This document shows positions 1 through 11,775 of a stretch of 64,000 bases of DNA, in pieces. The notes under the pieces are model-generated. The model searched no databases. It was not told the DNA's origin and saw only the letters and a list, made by a program, of their open reading frames with translations. Position numbers and translations under genes: made by a program. This DNA comes from Manihot esculenta (taxonomy: Eukaryota > Streptophyta > Magnoliopsida > Malpighiales > Euphorbiaceae), in contig NC_035164.2 of the NCBI RefSeq assembly GCF_001659605.2, positions 17,105,393 through 17,169,392 of the forward strand. The letters run 5' to 3'. How positions within the stretch are numbered: position 1 is the stretch's first letter; each line of letters opens with the position of its first letter.

Positions 1-351
1 TAAATCCACTCTCTACTTAAAGAGGTGAGGTACAAATGATCTTCTTATTGTTTGCCTTTATGTTGATGATATAATATATATGGGTTCTTCTTCTTCTCTA
101 ATTAATGAGTTCAAGCTATGTATAGAGAAAAAGTTTGAAATGTCAGATTTAGAGTTGTTGCATTATTTTCTTGGATTAGAAGTCAAGCAAGTTGAAGATG
201 AAATTTTTATGCCGCAAAGAAAATATGCAATTGATTTGCTTAAGAGATTTAACATGTTGAATTGTAAGAATATAGCTACCTCCATGAATTTAAATGAAAA
301 GTTGCAGGTTGATGATGGAACTGAACTAGCTATTGAAAGCTATTTTAGAAG
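1..351 (+). pseudogene. Ty1-copia reverse transcriptase fragment
   Basis: The C-terminal part of a copia reverse transcriptase is readable from the left edge. The catalytic YVDD motif lies at 59-70 and is followed in frame by typical copia residues (HYFLGLEV, then QRKYAIDLL). The frame stops matching the family just after the motif region around residue SYF, where an LTR starts directly. The rest of reverse transcriptase and all of RNase H are therefore missing. Upstream of the motif the reading is poor. It is a decayed transposon piece, not a host gene. Confidence 0.8.
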
Positions 352-543
352 TGTTGACTTATTTGCTAATTCTAAGGATATGATTTGATTTGATTAGGAT
401 CCTTAATTATCTCTGTAATTATTATTTAATTATTTGCTTTCTGTTCAGTTATAATTCTTTGTATATAAATAGTCATGTAAATCACTTGTAAAGATAAAGA
501 GTAAAATATAATAATACTCTAAAATTCTCTCCAAAATTCTTCA
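352..543 (+). repeat. Copia LTR joined directly to the RT fragment
   Basis: The stretch opens TGTTGACTTATT and ends TTCA. It carries a promoter-like TATATAAATAG near 462 and is followed at 544 by TAGTATCAAAAT, a decayed version of the initiator-Met-tRNA primer site TGGTATCAGAGC. A related LTR follows the copia remnant in intron 6 of the giant gene at 19659, with the same opening and the same TTCTTTGTRTATAAATAG core. A leader-like sequence continues to about 710. Confidence 0.6.
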
Positions 544-710
544 TAGTATCAAAATTTTTTCCTGATTTTAGGATTTAAATTTAATTTTTTCACATTAGGA
601 TTTCTAAAACCTTAGATCTACCTTTTTGATACTACCCTATCTAGGGACCTTTTTACATCTCACCACTGCCACCAGGAGGACTGCCGGACCATCATTGGCC
701 AAACCTATTA

Positions 711-3503
711 GTATAAGCTCTAGTCCCATGTACATTGTAAAGGTATTTTATCTACAATAAATAAAGATGAGGCATCCATTTTATCATTTTGTTTATTACT
801 GTACATATTAAATTGATAAAACATCATTCAATGTTAAGTCTGTTCAAGTTATCAAGTGTGAGACACTTGATAGTAAAACCTTGGAGCTTTAAAGAACAAC
901 ATTCTAAACTTTTCTAGTCAATTTTTGTCATGGGAGTGATATTGAACTAAGACTAGTATGGTCTCTGTGAGATGATCATGTTTTACGGGTCATAGGATAT
1001 TGGATATCAATCAGAGAATATTAATACAAGTTAAGAACGTTGTATTTGAAAATGATCCACTTATGAGAACACTACAGGTTGAAGTCATAAGTGTCTCTCT
1101 AGTGATACTTGTACTAGAAGTCCTTAGACTGAAAATCTCTATAAATGCCTAGATGAGTCCTTGTATACTTTGACTTACACCTAACGCACCCGTAAATGGG
1201 TTGGCAAGTACGGGTTGTTAGTGTATTTGCTCTAAGCCATTATCTTGGACCTTTTGTATGTCATTTTGTTTATAAATAAAAGAGGTTTTATTATCATTAT
1301 TATTTATTTGCATGTTACGTAATAATGATTAGCATCCCTGGTTATTTATTATTATGGTAATAATAATAAAATATGACTATTATAATTATTGATTGATAAT
1401 CATGAGATGATTATGTATATGTTGATATAATTCAATAGTCATAGATACTTGTTAGAGAAAAAAGTATTGGATGGACCCACATTGAGATCACTACATGGGT
1501 TATTGTCATAAGTGAATCTCAAGATAATTATGTTTTAATCCTTTGACTTGAAATTATCATAGTTTCCAACATAAGAACTGTTATGTTTTGACATAACCAA
1601 ATATTGTCTTTAATCGGATAATCATAAAGGTTATGATTGAGTATAATAGAAATTATGTAGAGAACATTGAACAATCAAGATAGAATCTGTTCCTCTCTTT
1701 GAGAGAGATATCTTCTAGACCCCTCGATAAATGAGACTGAGAAATGCATGGTCGTTCTTAAATGAATTGATAGTGTGATCAATATCATTTGGATTTATCA
1801 GTCTACTTAGAGATCAAGAAATCATAAGTTTGAACATTATAAGTTTGACATTGACTATGACTTATGTTCAAACTAGATATCGTGTGACAAAGGGATTAAT
1901 ACATGTTCTGTTTATTAGGCTTTATCTGAACACCCTCAATGGTATCCACACGAACGTTTTCTTCTGGAGTGCTAGCTCTATCAACGCATGGATAAGCTAT
2001 GTGCTCCCCAATCTGCAACCCAGAAAAATGATCACCCCAAAACCTTACTCCCATAATTCAAAGAAGGTCTTTTATTCATTTTTCAATCTTTTCGCTTTCC
2101 CACACTTTTTTTCGTTTTTCCACACTTTTTTTTCAAAAAAAAGTTATGTTCATAACCAACTATCACAATAACGTAGATTCTCAAATATCTATGTGATAAG
2201 TCCTTTTTGAAAAGGAAAACAAAAAAATCTTTTATTTGTAACAGTTACAGATAGACTGCAAATCTTTTAAATATTATTATCTTATAATAATAAATAATTA
2301 ATATTAATAATAATAACATCTTTATTATTATTAATTATACTAATGGGCTTTTAGCCCATTAATATGATATAGCACATCAACGACGTTCTTTTGTGTGTGA
2401 CCCAATAGGATCACATTAATTGGTAATAGGCCCAGTCCCACAAGGCCCATAAATCATAAGCGGCCTCTAGCAAAATATTATGACTACTTATCCTTCCTTT
2501 CGAATGAAACGAAACACTCGAGTCCTGAAAAGGGAAGCAGAGATTTTATTTTCTGCTGCATTGGTTTGGGTTGCAATAATCTCTGCATTTCCTAACACGG
2601 GTATGATTGGGTATGCCATGATTCATGTTAAGCAACATGAGAGAAGTGAAGAGATTGCCTCTCTCGAAGAAAGAGAAAATATCATCGGCCACTTGACTAG
2701 TAAAACTGAGAAGAGTGTGGCCACACCCAAGTTGTATGATAAAAGTTATCATTAATTTGATTGATTCAATATCATTAATAGGTCAAGAAAAATGATTCAG
2801 CAACGAGTAAGGATGACTTGTTCCATGCCTTATGCAAATCATGATATCTTATGGCAAAGGATTGTACTAGTTCACTAGTAGGGTGATTTTCTGAGCAAAT
2901 TTATAACTATTCAATTTGGATAATTATAATATCTTGCTAGAGACCAATTATAATTTATGGACCTTAAAAATCTATTGCTAACATTGAATAGTCCTACAAG
3001 ATCGCACACGATGAAATTTGGATAAAGGGTACTTTGGTCTTTTCTTATCGGGCCATTAATAAGTATTTTGTTTAAAACATTATCAATGGGCTCATGTGAA
3101 TTTCGGCACACATTCCTAGGCTCACTTAATGTGGTTTAAGATCTGATATAATTAATTAATTAAAAGGTTTAATTAATTAGTTAAATGAGAGAGAGAGTCC
3201 TAATAGGATTAAGACTTGTTTTAAGGAAGTTTATTTTGAATTAAATGTCAATATCTAATTGGATTTGAATTCAAATTAAATCAAACTTTCTCTTCAGGTT
3301 TTCTACTCCCTTGGCAGAATTAGAGTTGCTGAAAATGAGAAAAAATAAAACCCTAATAGAACTCCAAAGATGTGGCTATGTATAAGTGAGAAAAAGAAGA
3401 GAGAATAATAGATCTTCCACCTCCTCTCTTTGGTCGGAACTCTTAGACAAAAAGAAGATATTTTTCTCCTACTGGCTCTTAAGTTTTTGGCACTAAACAG
3501 TTT
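711..3503. other. Intergenic, decayed repeats, no gene
   Basis: No convincing coding frame is present. Two blocks, roughly 745-1230 and 1240-1790, resemble each other: each has a TTTTGTTTATNAATAAA-like start and a later 'ACTACANGTT...GTCATAAGTG' stretch. They look like diverged LTR or 3'-internal sequence of a copia element. AT-rich sequence surrounds 2260-2340, and the short open frames at 1830-2171 and 2480-2755 match nothing I recognise. Confidence 0.5.
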
Positions 3504-4982
3504 TGACTGTGCGGTTGTCGAAGCCGGTCAAAAATTACCTTTTTGATTATCAATAATTTTACAACTGTAGATAGTAGCAAAAGGATCAAATCCACAGGGA
3601 ATTGATACTTACCTATTTTCCTTATTAAGACCAAGTAAGCAAACTGAAAGTAAATAAACTGAAAGCAAAATAAAAAGGGGGGGTTTTGAGATTGTTTCGA
3701 TTAAACTAATACTGAAAGCAATAAAGTAAAGCGAATAATTAAAGTAAAGGAATTCAAATATGAGAAAAGCTCTAGTTGAAGAATTGGATCCACTTCAGTT
3801 GTTGGGATTGATCATTGATACTTAGGTTCCTTTGTTTGATTCAATAAATTAGTTATGGAGGTAGAAGATGCTTCTCACCACTATATCCCTCCTTAAGCAT
3901 AAATTAATTAGGGAACGTCCTCTAACTAATCACTAATCAACAAGTTGCCAAGGAACGTCCTTGGGCCTTTGGCATCTAACAACTGTCAATTGCATTAAGA
4001 AATAGAGAGACCTAATTCTAGCTACCCAAACGCATGGTGATATTGCTAGATCATGCAATTTCCTTAGTTTTTACACCAAGAGTTACTTATGTTTGAATAA
4101 TCCAAGCAATTACGGACTTAAAACTATCCAAACTAACAAATTATTACCTTGCAATCAAGAATCAATAGGCCCTATTGATCTAAACCATAAAGCAACAATG
4201 GAATTAAGCATGAAATTGCATAAATATTGAAAAACAAAAGATAAACAATGTATGTTCAGATCTCCCAATCCATAAAACAACCAAAGTTTTACCTAATCTT
4301 TAACTAGAAAAAAGAGTTTCAGCCACTCATGACTGAAACAAAATAAAAAATAAAAGAAAGGAAGAAGGAGAGAAGTGGCTGGCGGCCTTGGAGAGGAAGA
4401 GAGGTGCGGCGGCCCTTCTTGAATCCGAATGAGGGAGAAGACCTGGAGGCGTGCGGCACTTGGTGTATTTATAGGCTGAATGTTGCCCTAAGTTTCCTTG
4501 TGAGGTGGAGCCTTCTTTTGAATTTCAAATTTTGAATGTCCTCTTTTGAATTTTGAATTTTGAATTTTGAATCCTTGAGAGGTAAGTGCATCTTCTTGAG
4601 ATTTGGCTTTTTGAACAAGCTGAATTTTGAATTTTGAATTTTGAATGTGCATCTCCTTGAGATTTGGCTTCCTCAATAAGGAAGAGACTTCTTGAATATT
4701 TGAAATTTGAATTTCAAATTACTCTGCTGACTGCACTTTTCTTATTTACCACTTTTCTTATTTAGCACTTTCCTTATTTATATTCACTTCAGCTGCAACT
4801 TAACTTGGGCAAATAACTTGTTCTCCTTTATCTCTTTTTAGGCAGTTTTAAGAGTATTTTCAGCAAATGACCTCTCTACACCATTTTCTGCAAAATAAGA
4901 TCAAAACCATAAAATTAAGCAGAAAAAGTTTAAATTAACATTAATAACATCATGATAAAATGGTCTAAATTTGGACTGATCA
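3504..4982 (-). repeat. Solo LTR, Athila-type gypsy family
   Basis: This 1,479-bp unit runs (minus strand) from TGATCAGTCC to CGCACAGTCA. It is homologous to the LTR at 56526-58741 and to the solo LTR at 45368-46945: all share the GGTTGTCRAARCCGGTCAAAAAT end, the 'GATCGAATCCACAGGGAATTG'-like block and GAATTTTGAATTTTGAA runs. Flanking 5-mers are AGTTT and ACTTT, a target duplication with one mismatch. No internal domain is attached, so it is a solo LTR. Confidence 0.75.
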
Positions 4983-5234
4983 ACTTTAGAGATTGAAAGA
5001 GATCATATCTCCAATCCTCTACCTAAGCCGAGTTCACAAAACCAAAAGGAAGAGGCAAACATTCAAGGTGCTAGCACACTTCCTTTGGCCAAGAATTTCA
5101 GTGTGTGAAATTGTAGAGGGAAGTCGCTATTGGGTAGTTCCTTGGTCATGTTTTGCTACTGGAGAGGAGATCAAAAGGATGATTTTGATTCGTTTCGTTT
5201 TGGTCTAGTCCTATAAATAATTCAATAAAGGTAA

Positions 5235-6885
5235 CTCTTGCAAGGTCTTGTTTGTTGTTTATCAAGGCTAGAGGACTGCAGGGCTATGTCACTAGTAATA
5301 AGAAGCAACCGGATGAGAGTGATCTAGATTTTTCTCAATGGGAATTAGATAATTATCTTGTTATGACATGGTTACTTAACTCTATGCAATCTCATATCTC
5401 TAAGTCTTATTTGTTAATTGATACTGCTGCAAAGATATGGAAGGCTTTATCCTTAACTTATTCCAAGATTGGAAATGATGTCCAAATTTATTAGATTTGA
5501 AATAAGATCCATGGGACTAAGCAAGGAGAAATGACTATCTCCCAATTTTTTTTCTGAGTTATGTGGCTTATGGCAGGAACTTGATTACTATCAGGACTTC
5601 CAGACAGACTGTACTAGAGATACAGTCAAATTTCAAATAATGATTGAAAAGGAGCATGTCTATGATTTTCTTGCATGGTTGAATAACGAATATGATCTAA
5701 TTCAAGTCCAAGTGTTGGAGAAAAATCATTTTCTTTCTCTATAAGAGGCCCACACCCATGTTCAACAAGAAAAAAGTCGTCGACGTGCTATGCTCTATAC
5801 TGCTCCAATTGAAAAGGCTGGGTTGGCTATTAGTTTGAGCACACCGCAGCTTCCTAATTCTGTGAAAAATCATCTGTATTGTGACTATTGTGGAAAACCG
5901 AGGCATACCAAGGAGACTTGTTGAAAGTTACATAGTCGTCCCACTAAAGGCCGTGGGGGGAAACAAGGTACCTCTAGAACTCAAGCTAATTTAGCAGAAA
6001 CTGTGGAGGAGCCCTTTAAGAAGACAACAGCTACTGAGTTTTTTTCTCCTAATGAAATTTAGAGTTTCAAATGCCTCCTGTCTCATATTGACACCTCTTC
6101 CTCCTCTAGTACTACATCTAACTTTAAAAAGTCAGGTAATGTTTTCTCTCTTAATACTGTTCCATGATTATTGATTCTGGTGCGAATAAAGACATGATAG
6201 GATCTTCTAAAGGCTTTCTCAATTATTTTCCTTCTCTAACCAAAGATTGTTAAAATTCCTGATGGCTCTTTTACTTCCATATCTGGAATATCTGAAATAT
6301 ATTCTGTTATTTGTGCACCTAATATTAAATTATCATTTTCCTTCATGTTTTCTGCTTTCCTATCAATATTTTATCTGTCAGTGCTATCACCAATGCTTTT
6401 AACAATAAAATTGAATTCTTTACTGATCATTGTGTTATTTAAGATCTTCTCACAGGGAAGAAGATTGGCAATGGTAGACTGCATGATAGCTTATACATAT
6501 TGAAAAGTGATCCAGGTTCTCCGATATCTCAAGCCAGTTTGGAGAAAATAAGAATGTCAAATAGAAAATAATACAATGGCACAGGCAGTTAGGGCATCTA
6601 TCATTTTTTGTCTTAGAAAAACTTTATCCTAGTTTGTTTGCTAGTTTTGGTTTTTTATTTTGTGAAGCTTGTGAGTATGCTAAGCACAATAGAACCTCCT
6701 ATCCTTTGACTCATAATAAAAGCCAAATTCTTTTTATGACTATTCATTCTAATGTTTGTGGGCCTACTCAAACTGTCTCCTTATCTGGTAATCGATGGTT
6801 TATTACCTTTATTGATTGTACACTCGAATGACTTAGCGAACATTTCCTAATTAATTTAAAACCTAAGGAGAAATTGGTTATTGGT
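5235..6885 (+). pseudogene. Degenerate Ty1-copia gag-protease-integrase
   Basis: Copia domains appear in order but in shifting frames. A gag UBN2-like segment lies at about 5250-5494 (WLLNSMQSHISKSY, then AAKIWKAL). A CX2CX4HX4C zinc knuckle is at 5880-5921 and a protease IDSGA motif near 6170. A GAG-pre-integrase HRQLGH follows near 6580, and the start of the integrase (CEACEYAKH, then LSGNRWFITFID) ends near 6830. Stops and frameshifts are common. Sequence after about 6885 is Athila-type LTR scrap, so the rest of integrase and everything after it is absent here. Confidence 0.8.
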
Positions 6886-7005
6886 TATGTGGAGCATCTT
6901 CCATAACTATAACTGATTTATTGAAGTTCATAAAGGTATCTTTGTATCGATGATCAATTCGCAAACTGAAATGAATCCCACACTTCAAATGTGACTTGTC
7001 CAAAC
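6886..7005 (+). repeat. Scrap of Athila-type LTR
   Basis: The stretch reading GAGCATCTTCCATAACTATA and the later GATCAATTC...CAAACTGAAATGAATCC match, with differences, the interior of the solo LTR at about 46545-46640. It abuts the broken copia integrase. Confidence 0.5.
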
Positions 7006-7748
7006 GTCCAATTTTCTCTTCCAGATTGGACATCTCCCCCTATCTACTAGAATTCAAACTTTCTAATTGAACCATATCATTTAAAATCACGGAATTCGAG
7101 ATCAGCTCTTTTTGCTCATTATTCTCTCCCTAAAAGCATGGAAACTGACTTGACCTGACGATTTGGGCAAACTATCCAGTGTACTTCACAGATTGCCCAG
7201 AAGACTGCACAGAAATCCAGAATTGATCAAAGCCTGCAGACAGTGATTTACTCAGAACGATTTATCCAAATCAAACTGGGCAAATTAATCAACAGTTTTT
7301 TTTATTAGAAAAAAAAAAAAAAAAACTAAGACAAGCGTATTAACTAACGGAAAAAAAAGTTCAAAGAGGACGGATGTCCTTTTATGTTAATGGAAATATT
7401 TTAATGTAATTTACAAAATAAAAGTACAATGGTAATTCACCATACATATATATATAATATATAATATGTATGTTTCAAGAAACAATAGATCAGTATGCTT
7501 TCGTTATTGTACTTTACAACAAAATGAAGAAATTGAAGTAGGATCTAAGCACTATATTTTACACGTTTATTTTATACATAGCAAAGAAACTACTACACCC
7601 AAGGGCAAAAGCTACAATACAATATTCAATAATATTGACAAGCTGCTCCATGTTTGGCTAACACGCTATTACTGTGATTTTCTATTTCCGATATGTGACA
7701 GTGTTGCATCTATGAACAAATTTATGGGGGTAACTTTCTAGTCCCAGA
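7006..7748. other. 3' flank and probable 3' UTR of the giant gene
   Basis: No coding frame was recognised. The region includes a poly-A run at about 7310-7325 and a short TA-rich tract near 7447. The right part is expected to be the 3' UTR of the sacsin-like gene, which reads leftward and stops at 7749. Confidence 0.5.
7566..7571 (-). terminator. Candidate poly(A) signal AATAAA
   Basis: A perfect AATAAA hexamer sits on the minus strand 178 bases past the stop codon of the sacsin-like gene. Position and orientation fit a polyadenylation signal, but AT-rich plant DNA produces this hexamer often by chance. Confidence 0.35.
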
Positions 7749-7946
7749 TCATGGCCTGAAAATTCTTATGGTCTTTGTTACCTGAAGCCGACAAAATGGA
7801 CATCTGGAAACAGCAGATGAGCATTTACGACAAAGCACATGACCGCATGGAGCAATTGTCATGTCAACTTCGTTACTCAAACAGACTCGACAAAGCCATG
7901 CTCCTTTCGCTGTATCAGCTTCTTTTGCTGCCACATCAGCCTTTTC
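7749..7946 (-). CDS. Exon 12: C3HC4 RING finger and stop
   Basis: Residues 4701-4765. The acceptor is TATACAG. The RING ligands are C4719, C4722, C4734, H4736, C4739, C4742, C4749 and C4752, in the order CRVC, CGH, CRKC, CPFC. This complete C3HC4 set is the standard zinc-binding pattern of ubiquitin ligases. The protein ends RIFRP and a TGA. Confidence 0.95.
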   Translation of the reverse strand, partial: EKADVAAKEADTAKGAWLCRVCLSNEVDMTIAPCGHVLCRKCSSAVSRCPFCRLQVTKTIRIFRP

Positions 7947-10900
7947 CTGTATATAATTTTAACAAATGTTCTAAGACAGCATTATGAACATCAAAGCGAA
8001 TATCCTCAATCAACAATCGTGAAGATATCATTGTTCATCTTAAGAAAATGCGTCCGAGGACAATCAAAGCAGCTGCTAAAGTACTTGCTTACATTTGCAA
8101 ACTTCTATTTTACGTTAGTTATTGAGCTATGCCACTTGAACCATTTCCATTGAAAACTTGCATTAATTTATATATGACAAAATCACCCCACTTTAATTTT
8201 GTATGTAGTTAGATTTTGATAAACCACAATATTTTTTACCTAATAAACAAGTAAAAAATTTTAATGTTTTACAGGCTATAGGATTATTACACTCAGTTGT
8301 CACATAAAATTTTCTGCAATTGTCTAAAAATTTGCAAATCTGGGAGTAGAAAATTGGAAAAATCACAGTTGGATGATGTTGCAGAGGAAAAATCGAAACA
8401 ACTATATTGCTTCACAGACCTGTTCAAGTAAAAGTGCTGCCTGAGACTCTTTCAATTGTTCCTGCAGAGCTATCGTTCTTTGCAGAAGAGACTGCTTTTC
8501 CTCATCCATGTTAATCCCGGCCGCAGAAAGCATCTCATGAACAGCCTGCACAAGTTCTTCAGCTGACACTCGGCCATACTGGAGCTCTTTTCCACCCTGC
8601 AATTAACATTAAAAGGTGGTCTTGCTTGAGTGGTCAATTGAATCCATCCACTACAATTAATCACTACAGAAAACCATGAACCACAGTTTCCACAACGACT
8701 ATTCCTTTTCAGCATTTTGTTAAATTTGGAGAGATTGCTGGGTAAATTAATATTTAATTCATTCTAGTATGGGTTTCATACAAGTTATTGAGTTGATTTA
8801 CACATCAAAATGGCTAACCAAGTCAACGTTGCAATCCAACCATTAACATATTGCCCTTTCACCTTATAGGTTCCAATATGGGACTTTAATTTCATTTCAT
8901 TTCCCAATGTCTTAACAATCAAATCCAAATGTCAAGCAAGCTTGTTACTTAACAAGTTTAAATAGGCTGGAAAGCTCCAGTATTGATCATTTCCAGGATG
9001 CTTCTGTAATTTTAGATGCATAAAAGCTAAAAAGACAATCCCCCACCACTGCCCACCTGCACCCCCAGACTCGCAGAGAGTGAGAATTGACAATACTACA
9101 GTAGAAAGGTGATGGAAGACATCTCAAAGACCCTTAAATACATGAGAATAATATAAAGCCTAAATTACTACAATTACACTTTATAATAGTTTTGCAGGGT
9201 CACGCATCAATAGGAATACTAATATTAGAGTCCCGCATGCTAATGTCCAACACTTTAAGAACATAGGAAGATTGAACTTTGAATATGAATATGTGGAGCA
9301 TGAGAATAACATGATTAAATCCAGAAACATCTAACAACAGAAAGATTATAAAACAGAAAAAAAAAAAAAATAAGAAAGGAAATACTGTCTAACAACAAAA
9401 AAATTACAACTATCACATGAAACATCACATCAAACCATTGAAATATTTGATGGAATACAAGTGAAAGTCCTCACCTGATAAGATTTTGGTTTGGTACTTC
9501 CAGAACTTTCTGGCACCTTGACAAGAGGCAACTTATCAACTACAGCATGACTACCACCAGACACAGTTGCTAAGGAAGCCTCACTTCCCGTTGATATGCT
9601 TTTAAATGAGAAGACTTGTGAAGAAAGAAGACACTCAACCACTCCTGGGGCAGTTTCCACCTTGAATCTGTAAAGAGCTTGGCCAGCTGATGGTTTAACA
9701 TCCTCTGGAACTCTCCCGTACCTCAATTTCTCTCCATTCTGAGACCGCCATGCCACTATCTCTCCATTGTAAAACGGCCTCAAAGGATGAAGCTGCACTT
9801 GGACAGCATCTTGAGGCAGTATTTCATTTCCCACTAATTTGTTACTTGTATATTCAGTTTCTCTCTTGTTGAAACAAACTTTTAGTATACCGAGAATTGC
9901 AGTTTCAGAACCTCCAGGGCATAAAAACAGAGATCCTATAGGTAGTGGGGAAGAGAAACCTAAAATCCGGCTGACAACAATTGCAACTACATCAAGAACG
10001 GATATACAAGCAGGCGGCTCAGCAACCAAAATACAGGTCTCTGACCGGTTTACAAAATATAGACTACGGTGTTTGGACCCACCCTCCCATTCTGGAACAA
10101 CACAATTCTTATCAATTAGGGTGATATCAAGGGACTTTGGAAGAAGCACAAAACGAGTATGGAGAATTTTAACAAATTGCAACTTTTCAGCGAGACTTCC
10201 CAGTAAATTTTGTATGATTTCCAAAGACAAATTATAAGTAACAGGAATGCAACCACTCGTGCTATTTACAAGAGTCCACACAGAACTTTGAAATGATCTA
10301 CTTGACAGCTTCTCTCTGATAAGTACTAGAGGAACAGACCCAATATAATCCAATGTCTGTGAATCTTCTTCCTCATCAAGTTCCTGAAAAAGAAGACATT
10401 TCCCAAGCTAATAAAAAATTTTAAAATGGGAAAACCTAGGCTTCGCATATGACAATTTAGCAGTGTTATCAAGGCGAAAGGCCACAGGATCCCCTATCGG
10501 CTTAGGCGAGAGGCGAGACGACGCCTTTTTAAAAAAGGTGACAAAACCAAAATTTTGTTATATATTTTACATATACATATATATACATATAAACACTTCA
10601 ATGAACACTCATATTTAAAGAAAAAATTACATGTTCCAATGAAATATATATATTATTTGCAAAAGAGAAATTTTTTTTTTTAAAAAAAAAACGAAAAGAA
10701 AAAGAGGATTTGCTGTTGTGCCAAGTCCAGCAAAGAGAGAAAAGAGGATGAGAAAGAGAAGGAAAAAAGAAGAAGAGGAGAGAAAAATTAAAAAAAGAAG
10801 ACATGCGGCTATGCAGGTACAGTAAGGAGGGAAGAGAGGAGAAAGAGAGAGGAGGAGAGACATATTTGGTTAATGGTATTTGGGGAAAAAAAGATAGGAA

Positions 10901-11720
10901 ATTTGCATATTAATTGCTGCAGAAGTGTTATCTGCTGTTTGAAAGAGATGGAGAGAAACTATAATTTCTCTTTGTTGTTTAAAAGCATTTTTTTTATATA
11001 TAAAAAAAGGCTAGCTCCAGTGAAGCGTTGCCTCTGGCGCCTCTTGCCTGGCGCCTTTGTGGATTGAGGTGTCGCCTTTGTGCAGGCGCCTCCCCTTAGT
11101 TAGGCGAGGCAAGGGAGTGGTGCCTCGCCTTTCGCCTTTAACAACACTGCAATTTAGAAGACAATAAATTTCAGAACATACAAGCTATTACCTCTATGAC
11201 AACATCCGACACTTTCCTAATGCCCAGTGCTAGACAAATTCTCTCTGGAAGATCTGGATGAACAAATCTTAACCTTGATTTGTTGATATATTTAACATAC
11301 TGAGAGCCATAAGAATCAATATATACACATGATTTTGCATGAACAAGTCTGCAACCATCATCTGGGACTATTGCATCTGAACTCCAATTGATCCCACCGT
11401 CTGCATTTCCCTCTATAATTGCATCACAAAGAAAATACAAGATTCCCATCACAGCACGGAGTTCATTTGGATTTAAATGCTGATATCCACAAGCTTTTTG
11501 GAGATTTATCAGAAGATCCTTTGCAGCCTCAACTGTTAGCATGTCCTGAAGTCCCAACTCTTTTAGAATTTTTACAAAAGGAAGATACAAAGTAGGCAGT
11601 TCAAATGCAAATGGTGACAGGTTAATTGACAGGCGAACAAAAAGAGAGTTTGCTGTCACCAGTCGTGTTCCATTAGCAGCAGGTAGAAATGCCACTCTCT
11701 GCAATTCTTTTGTATCTGCA

Positions 11721-11775
<55 letters not shown>

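Noticed and set aside
9839..10237. A 132-codon open frame on the plus strand
   Set aside because: It is the antisense of exon 10, whose minus-strand frame fits the sacsin-like family; it is a shadow.
10598..10863. Phe/Ser/Leu-rich minus-strand frames as a membrane peptide gene
   Set aside because: They come from purine-rich low-complexity sequence inside the hAT-like MITE.
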